Shown: piece after piece, positions 1 to 11,539 of the stretch
How the letters are laid out: every line of letters starts with the position of its first letter
Numbering within the stretch: the first letter of the stretch is position 1
Assembly: GCA_033297075.1 (NCBI GenBank)
Contig: MU858055.1
Span: 434,001-498,000, forward strand
Direction: 5' to 3'
DNA: 64,000 bases
DNA from: Rhypophila decipiens
Lineage: Eukaryota; Ascomycota; Sordariomycetes; Sordariales; Naviculisporaceae
Program-made: the position numbers and the translations under genes
The notes under the pieces: generated by a model
What the model saw: the letters and a program-made list of their open reading frames with translations, nothing else
Databases searched by the model: none
What the model was told of the DNA's origin: nothing

Positions 1-3000
1 GGTTTGACAAAGCTCTTCAACGCTTTCTGCTCTCGTACCCATACACGTATGAACAAGGAGCAGCTTCCGCTCGTAACGTGGCAGAAGACCAGAGGAAAGC
101 GCTCACAGTTTCCCGAATTCTGCGATCTCATCAAGATGCTCATGCCGAAATTCCTGCCTCCTACCCCCGAGATGGCGCCCTCGACTTCACCGGGGCTGGC
201 AGAACATGATCCTACCGAACCATCTGGGGTCGTGTCAGGGTCACCAAGCGACGAGGATGCGGAGTCTTCATCGGACTCGTCTGATAACCTGATGACTTTC
301 AGGAAGAAGAAGAAGAAGAAGAAGAAGCGTTGCGACGAGAAGGCACGCGACCTCCAGGAAACAACCAAACTGCAAGCAATAGAGTTCGACAAACGACGCA
401 AACTTCTTCAAACCCATCTAGCCCAAACAGGATCTGTCCCCAGCGACAAGTCTCGGCTGATTGTCAACCTAACAAAAGAGTCAGACGATCAAGCGTTGAT
501 CTACATCAACGAAGACATAGGTAGGAAAATCAAAGACCATCAACTCGATGGTGTTCGGTTTCTGTGGAATCATCTCGTCCTCTCGAACGCTCGCTCTGGT
601 GGTGGATTACTTGCACATGCCATGGGACTGGGGAAAACGATGCAAGTTATTACTTTGCTGGTAGTCATTGCCGAGTCTGCTCGTTCGCCTGACCCCTCGG
701 TCCGTTCCCAAATTCCAGTTGAGTTACGCGAGTCCAAGACGCTCATTGTTAGTCCCGCTGGGCTCTTGGAAAACTGGGTCGATGAGATCCTGTCATGGGC
801 CCCACTAAATCTCCTTGGAGAGCTCTTCAAGTTGTCTGCAGATCTCGGGGAGAAACTGCGTCCTGACATGATTCGCCAATGGGCCTCCAAGGGTGGCCTT
901 CTGGTTATCGGCATTGAACTCTTCACAACCATAGTTCAAGACGGCGATGAAGTGGCCGAGCTTCTGGTAAAATCACCTTCGATTGTTGTTTGCGATGAGG
1001 CGCACATATTGAAGAATCCGACCTCGCAACGGCACAAGGCCGCTCAGGAGTTCAAAACGAAACATCGTATAGCCCTCACTGGGTCGCCGCTCACCAAAGA
1101 CATCCAGGATTACTATTACATGATCAACTGGATTGCTCCGGGATATTTAGCCGACCATGCAGAGTTCAAACAGAGGTTCGAAGACCCCATCAAACTTGGA
1201 CTCTTTGCCGACAGCGACCAGGCGGCGAAGCGAAGGGCCAGAAAACAACTCCATGTACTCAAGGGGCTTGTTGAGCCCAAAGTGCACCGCAGAGACACGG
1301 ACATTCTGCGGGCTGAGCTCCCTACCAAGCAGGAGTTCATCCTTCACCTCCCCCTGACGCCCATCCAGATGCGAGTTTATGAAGCATATCTGGACGCTCT
1401 CAATAGCCCTTGGGGTGCCACGTCATTCCAGACACAGACAGGCATCTGGAGTCTTGTGGCGAACCTTACGCGGTTGCTTGCGCACCCGTACATTTTCAAG
1501 GTCCACATGGAAACCAAGATAAAAGAAAAGAAGGAGAAAAAGAAGATTGATGTTGCTGTTGCCGATGACATACCGGAAAAGTCCCAGAGCGAGATCAGGG
1601 CCCTACTTCGAGATAGAAGTATCCAGGATCTGGAAAATTCGAACAAGATTCTCGTTCTTCTGAAAATCTTGGACGAATGCAAACGCATTGGCGACAAGGT
1701 CTTGGTGTTTTCGCAGAGTATCGACACTTTGAACTACCTGCAGAGCATCTTCGCCACGCAGAAACGGGTTTTCCAGCGGCTAGATGGAAGCACCAAGGTC
1801 GCAGATCGACAAAACGCAATCAAAAAGTTCAATACTGACAAAGACATCGAGGTCTATCTCATTTCCACCAGGGCTGGCGGCGTTGGTTTCAACATCTACG
1901 GAGCCAATCGCGTGGTGATATTCGACACCAGGTATACTCCAAGTGATGAGAAACAAGCAATCGGCCGAGCTTATCGAATCGGGCAGACGAAGCCCGTAAC
2001 CGTTTACTGGCTCACGACGGGCGGTACGTACGAGGACGCTATTAGAAATACCTCAGTCTTCAAAACGCAGCTCGCGTCCCGAATTGTGGACAAGAAGAAC
2101 CCAAACCCCAAGTCGAACAGAGCACATGAGTTCCGCAAGAGGCCTACAATACCGGACAAGAAAGATGTGTCTAGTGTTCGCCAGTTGGACAAAGTTCTGG
2201 ATGTCCTGTTGAATACATACGCCGACGAAAACGACGAGGACTGCCTTATCCGCTCTGTCACTCGCACTGAGACATTCGAAGAAGAAGAGAACTTTGAGCT
2301 CACGGCAGAAGACCAGCTGGAAGCGGAGAAGGACCTGGAAACTGAGCGCCTGCGCGTGACCAACCCAGAGGAGTACAAACGCCGGGAACAAGAGAAATGG
2401 GCAGCTCTTGCCCAGTTGGCAAGCCCCTCTCTTCCCTGTGAGTCCATCACCGAAACACCACATCAACAGCTTCTCGCGCACGAAGGCGTGACCGAACCTC
2501 GCAAAAGGCTAATAAAAGTTCAAGTTCCATTGCACATGAGAGACCAGCAACCCAGGGTAAACCCGCATTCTGTTGCACAGCTAGATGGGACGAGTAGTCC
2601 TGGTCCGGCTGTTGCTGGTGATGGAGATGGGCAGACAAGAGCTTCTACTGCTAATGGAAACACAGTTCCAGAGATCCTCTCCGATATACGTCCTGGACGT
2701 GCGCCTGTTCCTGGTATCAAGCCGCTGGGTTCTCTTGTTGGGTCGAACCGCGTATTTGCTTCAAAGACGCCCTCATCTGTGCCAGGCTTGTCTAAAAGCC
2801 CAACAACCGACTTCAACCGCACTCTGCAGCCCCAGCCAAAGCCGGTGCCGTCGGCGAGTTCATCAGGACAAACGCCTGCCACGAAGCCATTGGAGCCGAT
2901 TCTTGGAAAAGGAACGCGTTATAAGGAACCATCCAGGAATACTGCGCAGATGCCATCTCTCGAGAAGGCAATCCTAGAGAAGGAAGTCCATCTCCTTGAA

Positions 3001-3387
3001 TCGCTAACACGCCGTGCGGACGAGCTGCGACAAAATGGCCGCAAACCTCCCTGGAAGCCAGAGGACGTTGTAGCCGCGGTCAATAAGACGCTGAACAAAC
3101 GGGGAATTAATGCCCTTCCCAAATTGGACAAGCTACAGAACCTGGTCAAGTACATCCAAGACAATCCGAGGTTCGCGGACGGGATTCTCTCTTACCATCT
3201 CCAAGTCCGGACTGTAATCGACATGGATAGAAGTCGGCTGGAAAAGAAGTCTACAGAGTATCGAGCCATGTCGGAGCCGGATTTCCTTGCTCAAGTCTGG
3301 AAAGCTCAGGGCAAACCCGATGTAGGCAACACCAGTCAACCATTCCGGATGGTCCAGCCGGTCGCTAACGGTGTCAACCAAATATAA
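1..3387 (+). CDS. SNF2-family ATPase, ATRX/Rad54-like (5' partial)
   Basis: This is a nuclear chromatin-remodelling or DNA-translocating ATPase of the SNF2 superfamily. The frame is open at the left window edge, so the true N-terminus lies outside and residue numbers count from position 4. The order is an acidic/serine linker, a lysine run (about residues 100-108), motif I HAMGLGKT (about 206-213), motif II DEAH (about 331), motif III LTGSPL, a coiled charged insert with a KEKKEKKK stretch, motif V STRAGGVGFN and motif VI QAIGRAYRIGQ (about 651). A histidine before AMGLGKT instead of the common DE is typical of the ATRX/ARIP4 branch, and the post-motif-III segment also resembles ATRX. The long C-terminal half is low complexity with a short helical region near the end. 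No intron is needed. The frame ends at TAA (3385-3387) but stays open and coding-like for 58 more codons, described separately. The family call is firm; the exact ortholog is not. Confidence 0.9.
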   Translation, partial: GLTKLFNAFCSRTHTRMNKEQLPLVTWQKTRGKRSQFPEFCDLIKMLMPKFLPPTPEMAPSTSPGLAEHDPTEPSGVVSGSPSDEDAESSSDSSDNLMTFRKKKKKKKKRCDEKARDLQETTKLQAIEFDKRRKLLQTHLAQTGSVPSDKSRLIVNLTKESDDQALIYINEDIGRKIKDHQLDGVRFLWNHLVLSNARSGGGLLAHAMGLGKTMQVITLLVVIAESARSPDPSVRSQIPVELRESKTLIVSPAGLLENWVDEILSWAPLNLLGELFKLSADLGEKLRPDMIRQWASKGGLLVIGIELFTTIVQDGDEVAELLVKSPSIVVCDEAHILKNPTSQRHKAAQEFKTKHRIALTGSPLTKDIQDYYYMINWIAPGYLADHAEFKQRFEDPIKLGLFADSDQAAKRRARKQLHVLKGLVEPKVHRRDTDILRAELPTKQEFILHLPLTPIQMRVYEAYLDALNSPWGATSFQTQTGIWSLVANLTRLLAHPYIFKVHMETKIKEKKEKKKIDVAVADDIPEKSQSEIRALLRDRSIQDLENSNKILVLLKILDECKRIGDKVLVFSQSIDTLNYLQSIFATQKRVFQRLDGSTKVADRQNAIKKFNTDKDIEVYLISTRAGGVGFNIYGANRVVIFDTRYTPSDEKQAIGRAYRIGQTKPVTVYWLTTGGTYEDAIRNTSVFKTQLASRIVDKKNPNPKSNRAHEFRKRPTIPDKKDVSSVRQLDKVLDVLLNTYADENDEDCLIRSVTRTETFEEEENFELTAEDQLEAEKDLETERLRVTNPEEYKRREQEKWAALAQLASPSLPCESITETPHQQLLAHEGVTEPRKRLIKVQVPLHMRDQQPRVNPHSVAQLDGTSSPGPAVAGDGDGQTRASTANGNTVPEILSDIRPGRAPVPGIKPLGSLVGSNRVFASKTPSSVPGLSKSPTTDFNRTLQPQPKPVPSASSSGQTPATKPLEPILGKGTRYKEPSRNTAQMPSLEKAILEKEVHLLESLTRRADELRQNGRKPPWKPEDVVAAVNKTLNKRGINALPKLDKLQNLVKYIQDNPRFADGILSYHLQVRTVIDMDRSRLEKKSTEYRAMSEPDFLAQVWKAQGKPDVGNTSQPFRMVQPVANGVNQI

Positions 3388-3564
3388 CAGCAAAGCAAAG
3401 GAAAAACCGGGGTACCAAGCGACAGCAACAAGTCGCCTAGCAAGCCGTCGACAAACCCCATTAAAATAAAGAAGGAAGCACGAAACAAGGCGGCTCCGCA
3501 GCCTGAGGGGCCTAAACCATTTCGGCCGGGTGACAGCGCCGAGTCGCCTCTTACAATTGACTGA
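3388..3564 (+). other. In-frame coding-like extension behind the SNF2 stop codon
   Basis: Directly after the TAA at 3385-3387 the same frame runs on for 58 codons to TGA at 3562-3564. Its composition (runs rich in K, P, S and G, including IKIKKEARNK and PKPFRPGDSAES) matches the basic, disordered tail of the gene before it. The stop sits before CAG CAA, so a single C-to-T change from CAA would create it. It may be a former or alternative C-terminus, a readthrough product, an assembly error, or simply 3' UTR. Confidence 0.45.
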
Positions 3565-4850
3565 TAATTACATATTTTCTTCACATTCCTTTCACCCATT
3601 AGTTTTATTTTCCCTTCAAGATACCCCGTTGCTTTATATCATTGCATGCATGACGTTCTGCAAGCTACGGCCTTGGGCTTACGGTTTTCAGGTGGTAAAA
3701 GAGTCTTCATTTTCAACTTGGGTCAGGAAAGGGTGGATAGGGAGGATTTGGCGGTGGCTCTGGGCGTTCATCAGGTCCTTTCATGCGATGCTCATTCCTT
3801 ACGATCTGAAGATCTATTTGTATGGATAAGGGCAATGTTATGTGTATCTATATCCCAGAGCGGGCGGAGGAAGAAGGATGGAGTGACAAGGACAAGCAGG
3901 TTGTGTCTGGCATGCGAATGAATGGTACAGTTTTGTCCCAACTCCCCGTTTAGACCTTTTTGTGCAATCTGTCCTGCTCGTGTTTGCTGTTTATTCTCCA
4001 TGTCATAGACAGTCGTATCCCGAACATCAGGTAAATATTGATACTTAATATATGATGTTGCGGTGGATGAGTGTGGTGCTTGCATGGAGCATCGACACCT
4101 TCATCGGTACGTTACGGTATCCGTACAGCAATGTAACCGTTCCTGTTTCCTTTTGTTCCACAGCGGTTACGTATTACAGAGTACATGTTCCAGGGACCGG
4201 AGCTCGGTTGATTAAAGTGCGGGGAATTCCGGTACCGGGAACATTGTGGTGGGGTTCGAGAGCCATGATCCACGCCTTGCAACGGGGGATGGATTCTGCC
4301 AGAAGACAAATTGTCCAATGAAATCAAATGTATTTGTGTTCCGGACCTCTGGTTAAAATGGATGGGATACATTTTCCAGAACTAGAAACATACCGAGATT
4401 CCGACGTTGGTTGGGATTGGATGACATGATACCGTATGCTTACGTACGGAAGATGCTATTTACACGGACGAGTCCAGTACCAACCCGGGGCTAAAAGGGA
4501 ATATAACGGCGGGCGAAGGACGGGCATGTCCTATTCATATGTGACTAATCGTACCTACGTTGGATGAGTGAGCGAGTTTACGAGTCGAGGTTCAGTTAGT
4601 TGGTCGTATTGGCGGCGGTGCTGGACCGAAAGCTACAAGTCGGAGATGGTGGAAGAAAGACGGGAGCTCCTTCCCGCCACCGACTAAATAATTATGCCGT
4701 ATGAGAATATGTGGAAAATTGGAGGATATAGATTGATCTGATTTGGAAAGATTTTCAAGAAGACGCCTACGTTTGGTTCTCGCTTGATGTCCAGATTGGT
4801 ACTGTCTGGCTGCTGTTATTAATACAGTACTGTTTTGGAGGCCGAGAACA
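3565..4850. other. Intergenic: SNF2 3' flank and distal ALAS promoter
   Basis: No supportable gene. Short frames here lack codon bias or recognisable domains. Two inverted CCAAT boxes (GATTGG at 4415-4420 and 4794-4799) lie upstream of the 5-aminolevulinate synthase gene; in Aspergilli the CCAAT-binding complex controls haem and iron genes, so they are plausible regulatory sites. A GGTATCCGTAC word at 4116-4126 belongs to the dispersed motif set. Confidence 0.5.
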
Positions 4851-4992
4851 CCGTCGTCTCACACATCCCCACCCTCCTCCATCTCCCACACCTTTTTTCC
4901 CCACCAAGTGCGATCTAGGGCGAGGAGTTCGAGAAGAAATTCAACAGCACAACACCACCCGTTTTTGTCTCTCCTCTTCCCTTTTCTCCCAT
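4851..4992 (+). promoter_or_regulatory. Pyrimidine-rich core promoter / leader of 5-aminolevulinate synthase
   Basis: A CT-rich tract, densest from about 4857 to 4902, lies 150-290 nt before the ATG of the next gene. Such tracts commonly mark transcription starts of well-expressed genes in filamentous fungi. No clear TATA box is seen. The assignment is by position and composition only. Confidence 0.4.
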
Positions 4993-5138
4993 ATTTTGTG
5001 TCGCCTAGTTTGGGGGTCTTTGTTTTCCAGCTCGGATTCTGTTTCCTCGTGTTTTGAATTGACTTTGCTCAACATCGAATTATTTCGCCACCGACCTCTC
5101 ACGATCATCCAAACTCGCAACCGCAAGCGCAAGCAAGC

Positions 5139-7154
5139 ATGGACTCCGTCCTTCGCCAGTCCAAGGCCATGTGCCCCTTCATGAAGAAGGCCACCGCGGC
5201 TAGCCTCCGGGCCATGACCACAACTGCGGCTCGTCCCGCTGTCTCTCCCTGCGGCGGCACCATCTCGAAGCTGCAGACCCTTGCGCGCCGATGCCCCGTC
5301 ATGGGCAAGGCCATGGCTGTTCAGTCGGCTCGCCTCAAGCACACCTCCAGCTTCCCCGGCGTTGCCGGCGTTGCTGCCGGACGGTCCGTCTCGACCTTCT
5401 CTGTTACTGCGTCTCAGGGCAAGACCACCAAGGCGAAGCTGCACACCGGCCGTGGTCATGAGGCTCGTGCTGTCGAGGGGAACTTGTTCCGGGAGAAGGG
5501 TGAGTAATACACTTCGTCTGAAGACATCGGCCGAGGTTCCAATTCCTACCCATGCAAGTTGCTAATCAACACTCGGCATACAGTCCAAATTCCTCCCCAG
5601 ATGCCTCTCAAGCCGAAAGTCCCCGTCGCCTCGACTCCGAGCGTTCATGCCACCCCGGTGACTCGTAGCTCGAAATTCGACTACAATGGCTTCTATGAAC
5701 ATGAGCTCGAAAAGAAACACAAGGACAAGTCCTATCGCTACTTTAACAATATTAACCGTCTGGCCAAGGAGTTCCCCCGCGCGCACATGGCAAATAAGGA
5801 GGACAAGGTCACTGTCTGGTGCGCAAATGATTACCTCGGCATGGGTCGCAACCCCCATGTTCTCAGGACCATGCACGAGACCCTCGACCAGTACGGTGCG
5901 GGAGCGGGCGGTACCCGCAACATCTCGGGACACAACCGACACGCTGTTGAGCTGGAGCATACCATCGCTAAGCTTCATGCGCAGGAGTCCGCGTTGGTGT
6001 TCAGCTCCTGCTATGTTGCGAACGACGCAACTCTGGCGACGCTGGGTAGCAAGATGCCCGGCTGCGTGATTTTGTCGGACAGTTTGAATCACGCCTCCAT
6101 GATTCAGGGTATCCGCCATTCAGGCACCCGCAAAGTTATTTTTAAGCACAACGATGTCAAGGATCTCGAGGAGAAGCTTGCTTCCCTCCCCTTGCACGTG
6201 CCCAAAATTATCGCCTTCGAGTCTGTCTACAGCATGTGCGGCTCGATCGGCCCTATCGAGGAAATTTGCGACCTGGCTGACAAGTACGGCGCCATCACCT
6301 TCCTGGACGAAGTCCACGCTGTAGGCATGTACGGCCCGCATGGTGCAGGCGTAGCCGAGCATCTTGACTTTGAGGCGCACGCGCGGGGTCAGCCATGCGG
6401 GACCATTATGGAACGCATTGATATCATCACCGGTACGCTGGGCAAAGCCTACGGTTGCGTAGGTGGCTATATCGCTGGCAGCCACAAGCTGATTGATACC
6501 GTCCGATCGCTTGCCCCTGGCTTTATCTTCACTACCTCGCTGCCGCCCGCCGTCATGGCCGGCGCGCGGGCCGCCATTGAGTACCAGATGGACTACAATG
6601 GTGATCGCAAGCTGCAGCAGCTTCACACCCGCGCGGTGAAAGAAGCCCTCAACGCCCGCGACATTCCCGTTATTCCCAATCCGAGCCATATCATCCCTAT
6701 TCTGGTTGGCAACGCCGAGTTGGCCAAGAAGGCTTCGGACAAGCTCCTTCAGGACCACCAGATTTATGTGCAGAGCATCAACTACCCGACTGTCCCCGTC
6801 GGCCAAGAGCGTCTCCGCGTCACCCCCACCCCGGGACATACCAAGGAATACCGCGACCAGCTGGTGGCCGCGCTTGATTCGATCTGGAACGAGTTGGGCA
6901 TTAAGCGTACCAGCGAATGGGCTGCCGAGGGCGGTTTCATTGGCGTCGGCGAGCCCGTGACTGAAACCAATACTGAGCTCAACAAGCCGCTGTGGACGGA
7001 CGAGCAGCTCGGTGTCGCGGATATCAAGAAGGCTCTTGTTGAGGAGGGTGCCGCCTCGGGTTCTTTGACTGAACGGTTGCTTGAGCGTGAGAACGAATTG
7101 AGTCGTCAATCCCAGGAGGGCAGTGCCCCTGCTGCTGCCGCGGCTGCTGCTTAA
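5139..7154 (+). CDS. hemA: 5-aminolevulinate synthase, mitochondrial
   Basis: It condenses glycine and succinyl-CoA to 5-aminolevulinate, the first step of haem synthesis, in the mitochondrial matrix with pyridoxal phosphate. Exons are 5139-5499 and 5584-7154; the 84-nt intron has GTGAGT, branch GCTAATC and CAG, and joins in phase 1, giving 643 aa. The N-terminal ~110 residues form a basic, serine/alanine-rich transit region carrying two haem-regulatory Cys-Pro motifs, KAMCPF (CP at 12-13) and ARRCPVM (CP at 52-53). The catalytic core starts near [11 protein letters not shown] and keeps [10 protein letters not shown], the glycine-rich [12 protein letters not shown] segment, [12 protein letters not shown] and the PLP-binding lysine in [10 protein letters not shown] (K408). 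The tail ends in polyalanine. The start is chosen because it gives the usual [14 protein letters not shown] beginning. Haem feedback through the CP motifs is known for the family and inferred here. Confidence 0.97.
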
Positions 7155-8729
7155 GGAGCTCACCTGAAATTGTTGCGAATAACCTCGTCAAACAAATTGG
7201 GGAGGGACGAAAACAAAATCCTTCGATTCGTTTCGCTCATTTTTCCAGCTACTATCCATGCAGAGTAGTGGTGATGACCCAAAACCTGGACTGGTTTTCA
7301 CCAGAACAGGGAAGCACATTCGCTTACTTGGAGCCAGTCAACCTTTCAGTCAAGAAAATTGGAGAGGATGTGTGGTGGATAGCTGCAATATTATTTGTTG
7401 ATAACTTTTTTCTTTCTGGCTTATACAAGATCCTTCTGGGTGTGATCTAACAGCATTTGGCTTCTTTTAACTGCCAATATTACAACCTGAATCTCAGGGT
7501 AGTTATATGGTGATTTTACAAAATACAAAATATATACTCTTTCGCCGGGGGTTTGTCCATGTATGGACTCCCTAAATATGGCGCTTAACTTCTTTTTGGC
7601 CCGTTCTGCCCTGACCTTGTGAGATTCTCGGTAGCAACTTGTCGCTTGTTACAAATTGCCACGCCAGTACCAAATCCTCGAAAGTGTCATGTACCTGCTG
7701 TACATCCTATCTATCAATATGCGGTGGTTAGGCAGTGCCACAGCGCATGCATGAACCAGTCCATAGGGCTGATCAAGGGTCTTGCTGCCAAGTTGGCAAC
7801 ATAGATGGGGCGATGATTAACAATTCGAACGGGGGGTTATTCATTTGGCCGATAAGTGTAAGTCGCTCCTTTCAAGCTCTCTTGGTGATTATGAGATAAC
7901 GTTTAACTGATAGCACGCAGACATGTGAAATGATAGCATGGTGGTGTCTATATGGAGTATGACTTGTTACCAATGTGGGTGATGCAAGGTTCTTACCTAG
8001 AATGGAAATCATACATCGGCAAATTTGCTATGAGTTTCTTTTTGAAACTCGCTGGCAAATGGCTGGAGTTATGCAAGTCGTTGACCAGATCTGGTGACAA
8101 CAATTGCTTGGTGTTGAAGAAGGAGCAAAGGAGACGTTGAAAGTGGGGCCCCAGATTAAGTGCTTACTACGGTTGTCTCTTGCACCAAACCGTCAATTTT
8201 GTACGGCAAATTGGTCATCCCCTTCAGCAGCCTGCCGTAGGAACGGAGCCGGAGTGAAACTGTATTGCCCCGGCTCCGGCGGAGAAGGAGCTGAGAATCT
8301 TGGCGCTTCTCGCCTCACCCATGCAATCCAACATCGATCCTTCCTCAACGTGGACTAAGCCACTCTTTGTACATAAAATGGTCTAGATAGTACAGAGTAC
8401 GTGCATGTTTTTTTTTTGTCAGATTTGGGCAGATGGGCAGACAGGATATCGATGAAAAAGGGGGATTGAGAGACATTCCCTGTGTCCAGGGCCATCAACC
8501 ACTCGACCTTGATCGAAAATTGATTCCATTTCTTCCTCTCCTCTCGTTTCTCTCCTCGTCCTCTGCCACTCGTCGATCCCTCGTGGTACCTACCTGACAA
8601 CCGTCTCGACATCTCTTACACCTTCCCTTCCCTACTTACCTTGATCATCTTGTGTGATTTTGTGATTTTTGTGCAATAAACACTCCGACCTTGTGAATTC
8701 ACACAAGGAAGGAAATTGACCATATCGGA
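7155..8729. other. Intergenic: ALAS 3' flank and promoter of the Zn cluster factor
   Basis: No gene is supported. The first few hundred bases are AT-rich 3' flank. Near 8244-8282 there is a GC-rich inverted repeat with several CGG/CCG triplets, listed separately. A poly-T run (about 8408-8417) and a CT-rich stretch (8521-8580) precede the next ATG and look like a leader. Confidence 0.5.
8244..8282. promoter_or_regulatory. Inverted repeat with CGG/CCG half-sites upstream of a Zn(II)2Cys6 gene
   Basis: GGAGCCGG (8245-8252) and CCGGCTCC (8270-8277) form an exact 8-bp inverted repeat with a 17-nt spacer, flanked by further CGG triplets. Zn cluster factors bind CGG half-sites, and this lies about 450 bp before such a gene, so self-regulation is possible. 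That role is inference. Confidence 0.3.
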
Positions 8730-11539
8730 ATGGACGTGGATACCAACCGACCCAAGGCACAAAAAGGGCCTCGTGCCTGTGCCACTTGTGCTCGCGCAAA
8801 GAGTAGATGCATCCCGGGACCAGCTGCCAATGGGGGCAGATGTGAAAGGTGAGCCACAATTTCCCGTCTCGAAAGATCTGGATGGGAAAGAACGAGGGAG
8901 GGTCGGCCACACTTTATAGTTGTGCTCTTTGCCCTGGAAGTTGGGTTCCCTGCCTCAGGACATTGTTTCGTTGGCAGGTCCGGGTATGGGGTGTGTGTTG
9001 GTCGCACCTCCCTGATAATGCCTCCTTCTCCGACGGAGCAGAGATACAAAACCCGCGCCCGTCCGCCCTCAGCGCAGTGAAGAGCATTATCCGACATTAC
9101 ACATGCTGCAAGCTTGCATGAGCCCAAAGTGGGAGACAGCTGGCTAACTAATCACACAATGTTTCAAGATGCCATCGTCTAGATAAGCCCTGTTCGTCTC
9201 AGACTCCTGCACCTCCTCGAAAGAGAAAGGAGCCCAAGCCAACCAGAGTGGCCCAGCTCGAGAGGAAGCTCGAGGACCTAACCGCTCGCCTCGAGTCGGC
9301 TGCGGGTGCGGGGACGAGCCAGTCGCAGGGGCAGCTCCAGGGACAAGCACCCATCCAAAGCGACCCAGAGGAGACTGGCCAAGTTGGAACTACAACTGCC
9401 TTGCAGCCACATGTCGAGGTCAGTACCTGGAACGGCAACACAATCACCGGCACCCCGGGCGTGGCTAGTAGCAACGGCAACAACCCAACCATCGATTACA
9501 ACTTTGCCCATATCTTCGGAACCGATGGCCCGCTGTACAACCAAGTCGATCTGCCACCCAGCACTCCCTCTACCCAGCTCAATGACTCTGCCTCGCTGGC
9601 TTCGTCGAGACCGGGGCCACCAAGCATTCAACCACCTCAGCTGCCCCCTCACCTGGCGGCACCCAAGCCTCTGCTATGGCCAGAAGACGCCGAGGCAGAG
9701 GCCATGCTGGCTCTTTACCAAGCAACCCTGTCCCATCAGTTCCCCTTTGTCCCGATAGACGCGCGAATGAGCTCCCGCGAGCTGCGCGAGAAGCATCCGT
9801 TCCTCTGGAAGGCCACCATGATGTCGGCCTACCACCTCGACGGGCCCAGACAAATGGCACTTGGGGACCAGCTGCTGAAAGAAATCACCGAGGCTGCCAT
9901 GCTCAAAGCCCAGAAAGACATTGACCTCCTTCAGGGCTTGCAGCTCTTCATCTGCTGGTACCATTACAACCTCAAGAGCTTCCAGCTGACCAATCTCATC
10001 TTCCTGGCCCGCTCCATTTGTTCCAGCCTGGGACTTACAGAGTCGACCCATCTTAATTCCGTAAAGGGCCGACTGGACCAGTTCACGCCTAAATGTCTCG
10101 AGAATATGCGCGCTCTGACGGCGACATACTATATCACGACCATGTAGGTTCTCTTTTTTGCAGGTCTCCCCGCAAGATGCGCAATACACGATACATGGTG
10201 TAGCAACGGCGCTGTCTTTGATCCGCCAGCGGACGTGCTGGAGTGTTCAAGAATCATGCTAATTCACATTGCTCACCAGCACCTTTGCAACAAACAAACG
10301 GCCCGATGCCCTGATGAACACATCCTGCGCAGAGCTCTGCTGCGAAATCATCGAGAAACTCAACAAAATCCCTTCCGACATCTTCTTGGTCTGGCTCGTC
10401 CGAGCGCAGCAGCTCATCCAGGCCATCGTCTGGCGCCTGGCTCTCTGCCAGTCTGCCACCCTCCAGCAGCCGAGTCATATGCCACTCGCCGCCGTGATCC
10501 GAGACTTTGCCCAGCAAATCGAGGTATTCAGACAGTCTGTACCCGCCCACATCGCCCAGAACCCGACCTTGATAGGCCACATGTACGTCGCCGAGATGCT
10601 CCTCTACGAGAATGCGCTCCAGCCCGCCCATCAGGACGATATGGCCAACATGCCCCCTTCTCCCCCGTCTTCGCACTCCCCCTCAGCCTCGTCTTCCCAT
10701 TCCCAGTCGTCCACTCAAGCCAGCAACCGGACCAAAAGGCAAGGAGCAGGCCTCCACCTGCAAGACAGGTTCGAGTTCCTGTGGTCCTGCGTGAGAGCTG
10801 CAAAGGGATTCCTCGTGAACCGCTATGCTTTTGCCGTGGGCACTCCGTCCCCGTTCGCATGCACCCTCGAAGAACAGAGACAGGAGCTGGAATACCGCCT
10901 CCGAAACCCGCGCTTCAGCTGTATCTCGTCGTCGGATTTTATATTCACGTTCTTGACGGCGCTCAAGCTCATCATGCTGTCTCTTCCTGGGTGGGATCTG
11001 GATGTGGTCAGGAGGGAGATGTGTTTTGTGGATTTCCTGGAGCGCCAGTGCGTCGAGATGGAAATCATCACGGGTCGGAGGGTGAGCCAGTTTTCCCGGG
11101 CCGACACAACGCTCGAGCCAGAGATGGTGGATATGTTTGCGAACCTTACGAGGAAGATGAGGAGTCTGAGTGCGCAGATGGTATGTTTTTGCTGACCCTT
11201 GTGAAGCCGTATTCCGTCCCAACTCAACAGGGACAAGAATGCAGAAAAGAGACAAGAAGCTAATCCGAGATTCTCACCTTGAAACAGCGCGCCGAGTTAG
11301 AGACGACATACACGGCCAGCCGAATCACCCAGCAGAGTGCTACCGCCGTCACCTCCACCGGCCTGACGGCAATGACCAACAACGACATCTCTTCTACGGG
11401 GCAAGAATTCTTACCGCCCACCTCCTCCGCGGTGATGCAGGATCTGATGCACGATTTGGAGCATCATATGGTGTGGCAAGATTTCGGTCTGGAATGGAGC
11501 GCCCTCGACACAAACAGCAGTGATTTCTTTGCTACCTGA
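8730..11539 (+). CDS. Zn(II)2Cys6 transcription factor
   Basis: A nuclear DNA-binding regulator, 748 aa, from four exons: 8730-8848, 9169-10143, 10280-11180 and 11288-11539. Intron 1 (320 nt, GTGAGC, branch CTAAC/ACTAAT) splits the zinc cluster. Splicing restores C17-x2-C20-x6-C27-x10-C38-x2-C41-x6-C48, with the last cysteines in CERCHRLDKPC. A basic linker (RKRKEPKP) and a short coiled coil (VAQLERKLEDLTARLE, about 67-82) follow. The middle region, around LLWPEDAEAEAMLALY, HPFLWKATMM and LLQGLQLFICWYHYN, is the fungal transcription-factor domain of a War1-like C6 group; splice 2 joins ITT to ITFATNKRPDALMNTS. Introns 2 and 3 (136 and 107 nt) have clean GT/CTAAT/AG signals. No target pathway can be read from the neighbours: a haem gene lies upstream and a convergent bHLH gene downstream. 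It resembles regulators often seen near secondary-metabolite genes, but none lies here. Confidence 0.9.

Noticed and set aside
6120..7163. 347-codon frame antisense to 5-aminolevulinate synthase
   Set aside because: It is the mirror of a GC-rich, strongly codon-biased exon; no independent protein character.
10235..11263. 342-codon frame overlapping exon 3 of the Zn cluster factor
   Set aside because: It is a shifted-frame shadow of the real exon, which has consistent splice sites and domain content.
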